Of a stretch of DNA of 64,000 nt, positions 61,093-64,000 are shown piece after piece. The notes beneath the pieces were generated by a model. That model had not been told where the DNA came from. It was given only the letters and a program-made list of their open reading frames with translations, and made no database searches. Made by a program: the position numbers and the translations under genes. Every line of letters begins with the position of its first letter. Within the stretch, counting starts at the first letter, position 1. Source of the DNA: Sphingomonas faeni (lineage in GTDB: Bacteria > Pseudomonadota > Alphaproteobacteria > Sphingomonadales > Sphingomonadaceae); the NCBI RefSeq assembly GCF_024273235.1, contig NZ_JANBVH010000014.1, positions 48,783-112,782 on the forward strand, written 5' to 3'.

Positions 61093-61246
61093 CGGCAGGT
61101 CCGTTCCGGCAGGGCCTTGTCGATGCGTTTCGATGCGCTGCGACCGGGTCGCGCGCGGGACGAATACTCGGGTTGCGCCGAGCACACCAATTCTCAACAC
61201 TTCCGCCATAACCTGGATCACTTAGGAAAGGCGAAGCGAGGCGCGG

Positions 61247-63211
61247 ATGTCGGACTGGCCTTCCCCTGCACCATCGCCAGGGGCGGATACTGAGGACGTG
61301 TTGCTCGCGGAGCAATATGCGGCTTTGCGCAAGCAGATCCCGCTCATGTACGCCCTGATGTTCATCGACATCGTCTTCCTGGCGGTTTCCTCCTACGACG
61401 ACATACCATTGGCGATGAGCCTGGGCGTGCCGGTTGCGCTGTCGGTCGCCATAACCGCGCGCGCCGGGCTGTGGCTCCGCCGAAGGAAAGTCGCCGCGCC
61501 GCCTGCCGATATACGGCGCTATCTTCGCGGAACGATCATCGCCGCCACGATCCTCAGCCTGGCATTCGGCGGGTGGGGCATGGTGCTGTTCGAGCAAGCC
61601 GAGCCGCAGCGTAGCATGGCGGTCGCGCTCTATGTGTTCGTCGGCACGATCAGCTGCTGTTACTGCCTGCTGACCCTCCCGACCGCGGGCCGGCTGGTGC
61701 TGTTGCTGGGCGCCCTGCCCGTCACCGTCCAACTCCTGATGTCCGGCGACTGGCAGCTGATCGGGACCGGTGCCAATTTCGTGATCGTCGCCATCCTCAT
61801 CCTGCGGACGATGTCCACCAGCTATGCCGGCTTTACCGAGGTGGTGCGAAGCCGATCCGACATGCAGCTGGAGCGGGAGCGTGCGCGCGACGCCGAGCAA
61901 CGCGCCCAGGAACTGGCCTATCGCGATGTTCTGACGGGCTTGTACAATCGACGGGCGCTGAGCGAACAGCTCGATAGGTTTGGCTTTCGGGATCGCTGCT
62001 CGACGCACCTGGCCCTGCTGGTCCTCGACCTCGATCGCTTCAAGGCGGTCAACGACGTTCACGGCCATCCCGCGGGCGACAGCCTGTTGCAGGCGGTGGT
62101 GACCCGGTTGACCGGTATCGTCGCCGGCGTCGGTGTCGCCTATCGGCTCGGCGGCGACGAGTTCGCGGTGATCATCGAGACGACCGACCCCGACAAGGAT
62201 TCCGCTACCTCGCTGGCACAGGCCATCGTCGATGGCCTGGCAGCACCGTTCCAGGTCGGCGGGCTCGTCCACCATATCGGCGCGAGCGTCGGCATAGCAT
62301 TGGTCCACCGCGATGCAGCCGATCGCGAGACGATGATGCGGCAGGCCGACATCGCGCTGTACAAGGCCAAGGAAAACGGCCGGTCCCAGTACCAGATGTT
62401 CGAGCCGCGGATGGACGTGGAGATCACGCGGCGCTCGGTTCTGGAACGCGCGCTGCGGGAGGATATCGCCAGCGACGCGTTCCTGCCCTTCTACCAGCCG
62501 ATCGTGAACCTGGTATCGGGCACTATCCAGGGCTTCGAGATGCTGGCCCGCTGGCACCGGCCGGACGGGGAGGAGATCGGCCCGAACCAATTCATCCCGA
62601 TCGCCGAGGAATGCGGGCTGGTCGGGGACCTCATGCTCAAATTGCTCGACCGCGCCTGCATCGATGCCGCGGCATGGGGGCCGGACATCATGCTGGCGGT
62701 GAATGTTTCGCCCGTGCAGCTCAAGGACCCGGGGTTCAGCGACAAGGTTCTCGCCGTACTCGCGCGCACCGGGTTTCCCGCATCGCGGGTGACGCTGGAG
62801 ATCACCGAGAACGCGCTGATCGCAGAGCCCGCGAACGCCAAGCGATTGATCCAGTCGCTCAAAAGCGAGGGCATGCTGCTGGCGCTCGACGATTTCGGGA
62901 CGGGCTTCTCGTCGATCCAGCATCTGAAGATGCTCCCCTTCGACAAGATCAAGATCGATCGATCGTTCGTACAGGAGCTGGAACGGGACAGCGAGGCGTA
63001 CCGGATGGTGCTGGCGATCACGCGGCTCGCGGCCAGCCTAGGCGTGGCCGTCATCGCCGAAGGGATCGAGGACGAATTCGCGCTCGGGATCGTTCGGGAA
63101 CTCGGATGCGCGGAGGCACAAGGCTATTTCTTCGGACGACCGATGGCCGCGCGCGAGGCGGTGGAAGCGCTTCGCGCGACCGGCCCGACGGCGTCGGCCC
63201 TGCACCCGTAA
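61247..63211 (+). CDS. GGDEF-EAL domain cyclic-di-GMP protein with membrane sensor
   Basis: Protein of 654 aa. Residues about 30-190 form an integral-membrane sensor of about six helices (YALMFIDIVFLAVSSYDD, MAVALYVFVGTISCCYCLL). The GGDEF domain follows a coiled segment (ERERARDAEQRAQELAYRD), with the intact signature YRLGGDEFAV. The EAL domain reads FEMLARW in place of EAL (EML), keeps DDFGTGFSS and ends QGYFFGRPM, so phosphodiesterase activity is likely. Both activities could be present, or the GGDEF part could regulate the EAL part. It is preceded by a 154-bp gap from the DUF882 gene and stands alone. Confidence 0.95.
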   Translation: MSDWPSPAPSPGADTEDVLLAEQYAALRKQIPLMYALMFIDIVFLAVSSYDDIPLAMSLGVPVALSVAITARAGLWLRRRKVAAPPADIRRYLRGTIIAATILSLAFGGWGMVLFEQAEPQRSMAVALYVFVGTISCCYCLLTLPTAGRLVLLLGALPVTVQLLMSGDWQLIGTGANFVIVAILILRTMSTSYAGFTEVVRSRSDMQLERERARDAEQRAQELAYRDVLTGLYNRRALSEQLDRFGFRDRCSTHLALLVLDLDRFKAVNDVHGHPAGDSLLQAVVTRLTGIVAGVGVAYRLGGDEFAVIIETTDPDKDSATSLAQAIVDGLAAPFQVGGLVHHIGASVGIALVHRDAADRETMMRQADIALYKAKENGRSQYQMFEPRMDVEITRRSVLERALREDIASDAFLPFYQPIVNLVSGTIQGFEMLARWHRPDGEEIGPNQFIPIAEECGLVGDLMLKLLDRACIDAAAWGPDIMLAVNVSPVQLKDPGFSDKVLAVLARTGFPASRVTLEITENALIAEPANAKRLIQSLKSEGMLLALDDFGTGFSSIQHLKMLPFDKIKIDRSFVQELERDSEAYRMVLAITRLAASLGVAVIAEGIEDEFALGIVRELGCAEAQGYFFGRPMAAREAVEALRATGPTASALHP

Positions 63212-63698
63212 CGAGCGCAGCCGGGGCTACCGAACAGCTGTGGGATCGTCTTGATTGCAAGGCGCTGAGGGCGGCGTACGGCGCAACGCTCCGACCAGGT
63301 CTTTCCGGCCAGCATCACGGCCGGCACCATGGCGGATCGACATTCGGCAGTTCGGGCCCGCGGAGGCGGGGACCGCGATGCTCGGGAGGTCGCGGTCATC
63401 TCGCGGGGTTTTGCCGATATGGGTGCCCGCCTGCGCGGGAATGGCGGTTGCATGTTGGGGACGAGTGCCGACTGGTTCCGGGATGGCCCACTGGTTTCGT
63501 AGTTGACGCACAGTGCAAGACGGAAAACAGCCGTTACTTGCCGTTTTCGCCCGTCACCAGCATCCCAGAAGCCGGGTCGTTATGTTAAGGAGGCGCAGGT
63601 TTCTCGTGGGACTGCCGCATGTCTGAAAACGCCCAATCTTGGGCTCTTACGAGCCTCTCGGCCTTGCCTAACACCGGCCACTCGTTCAGCTTCAAAGC
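63212..63698. other. gene-poor region at the right end
   Basis: 487 bp after the GGDEF-EAL stop. The first half holds the hairpin repeat at 63341-63440. The second half has lower GC and different composition from the genes to the left. No convincing gene was found: a frame at 63503-63775 is Arg/Ser/Cys-rich with no ribosome site and overlaps the better lipoprotein frame. Confidence 0.5.
63341..63440. repeat. intergenic inverted repeat (element D)
   Basis: Two inverted arms, CCCGCGGAGGCGGGGACC (63357-63374) and GGGTGCCCGCCTGCGCGGG (63421-63439), with flanking ATTCGGCA and TGCCGATAT also roughly complementary. It looks like the common interspersed 'CCCGCCTGCGCGGG' type of intergenic repeat and differs from elements A to C. 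It follows the GGDEF-EAL gene and may act in 3'-end formation. Confidence 0.6.
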
Positions 63699-64000
63699 GT
63701 GCGGGGGTTAGCTGTCACGTTCTGGGGATTGTTACAGGTTGCGGGATGCTCTGTCGGCAAACCATCGGTTTATGAAGTTGCTCGTATCGAAGCTGTCACG
63801 GCTCGCAGCAGTTGTATCGGCGACCTAGCTAGGTGGCATCGCGAATTCTACTTCCAACCGACTCTAGGGCTGATCGGCTCTGGTTTGGATAAGGGAACCA
63901 TAAACGTCGGATATTCGGCAGGTCGTGATGCTGAAAGACCGGGTCGCTTCGTCATAGAAACCCCAACGGTTACCAAGTTTGACGACTCACAATTCGCTTT
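63699..64000 (+). CDS. probable lipoprotein, 5' part only (runs off the window)
   Basis: An open frame of 100 codons from GTG 63699 to the window edge. It begins with a short lipoprotein signal, MRGLAVTFWGLLQVAGC, in which VAGC is the lipobox, then GKPSVYEVARIEAVTARSSC and a balanced, protein-like sequence (REFYFQPTLGLIGSGLDKGT, TVTKFDDSQFAF). Codon use is much less GC-biased than in neighbouring genes, which points to an acquired or orphan gene. No strong ribosome site is seen. I do not recognise the family. Confidence 0.5.
   Translation, partial: MRGLAVTFWGLLQVAGCSVGKPSVYEVARIEAVTARSSCIGDLARWHREFYFQPTLGLIGSGLDKGTINVGYSAGRDAERPGRFVIETPTVTKFDDSQFA

Noticed and set aside
63503..63775. 90-codon frame near the right end
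   Set aside because: No ribosome site, biased composition, and it overlaps the better lipoprotein frame that starts at 63699.

Overview
The window reads as chromosomal DNA of a GC-rich alphaproteobacterium, most likely a sphingomonad (Sphingomonas or a close relative). This rests on gene content: TonB-dependent receptors paired with flavin-dependent halogenase homologues in sugar-use loci, a NasT/NasS-controlled assimilatory nitrate operon, giant 'NAGTI'-type autotransporters, and GC-rich hairpin repeats between genes. No rRNA, tRNA, CRISPR array, intact insertion sequence or prophage was seen. The assignment is inference from gene content, not from a marker gene.

Layout. (1) 13-5661, minus strand: a tightly overlapping operon of an MFS permease, two TIM-barrel sugar isomerase/epimerase-like proteins, a Gfo/Idh/MocA dehydrogenase, a small c-type cytochrome and a DUF1080 (3-keto-glycoside hydrolase family) protein. 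It is divergent from a LacI regulator, with a LacI-type palindrome in the gap, and looks like an oxidative (3-keto-sugar) glycoside catabolic module. A GH92 alpha-mannosidase follows the regulator. (2) 9231-24971: an alpha-glucan/maltooligosaccharide locus with an SLC45/MalY-like MFS transporter, a DUF6445 protein, a LacI regulator, a TonB-dependent receptor, halogenase-like protein 1, two GH13 enzymes, halogenase-like protein 2 and a GH31 alpha-glucosidase. The last five genes overlap like one translationally coupled operon. A decayed TonB-receptor remnant with its own terminator follows. (3) 25400-26806: a ClC chloride channel. (4) 27038-36976: nitrate assimilation, comprising nasT (ANTAR antiterminator), nasS (nitrate sensor), a leader RNA with two ANTAR hexaloop hairpins and a terminator, a nitrate transporter, nirB, nirD, nasA and the sirohaem gene cobA. 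(5) 36984-43745: LysR, aldo/keto reductase, MFS exporter, SleB-like cell-wall hydrolase and M1 aminopeptidase. (6) 43954-51180: a 2408-residue autotransporter. (7) 51565-57650: a second receptor locus (TonB-dependent receptor, halogenase-like protein 3, ROK regulator). (8) 58048-63211: a small hypothetical protein, a winged-helix protein, an L,D-transpeptidase, a DUF882 peptidase and a GGDEF-EAL protein. (9) The right end is a gene-poor stretch with a hairpin repeat and the start of a probable lipoprotein that runs off the window.

How the parts work together. The receptor loci would import oligosaccharides across the outer membrane, cut them in the periplasm (GH13, GH31, GH92) and move products inward through MFS permeases under LacI or ROK control. 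The three halogenase homologues retain every motif needed for flavin-dependent halogenation but sit in carbohydrate operons with no flavin reductase nearby; their substrate is the main open question. In the nitrate operon NasS would hold NasT until nitrate binds; freed NasT would bind the leader hairpins and let transcription pass the terminator into narK-nirB-nirD-nasA-cobA.

The most unusual local feature is a 126-bp palindromic repeat (33484-33609) placed exactly in frame between the GTG start codon and the first iron-sulphur cysteine of nasA. It adds 42 codons, and precise removal restores a normal short N-terminus.
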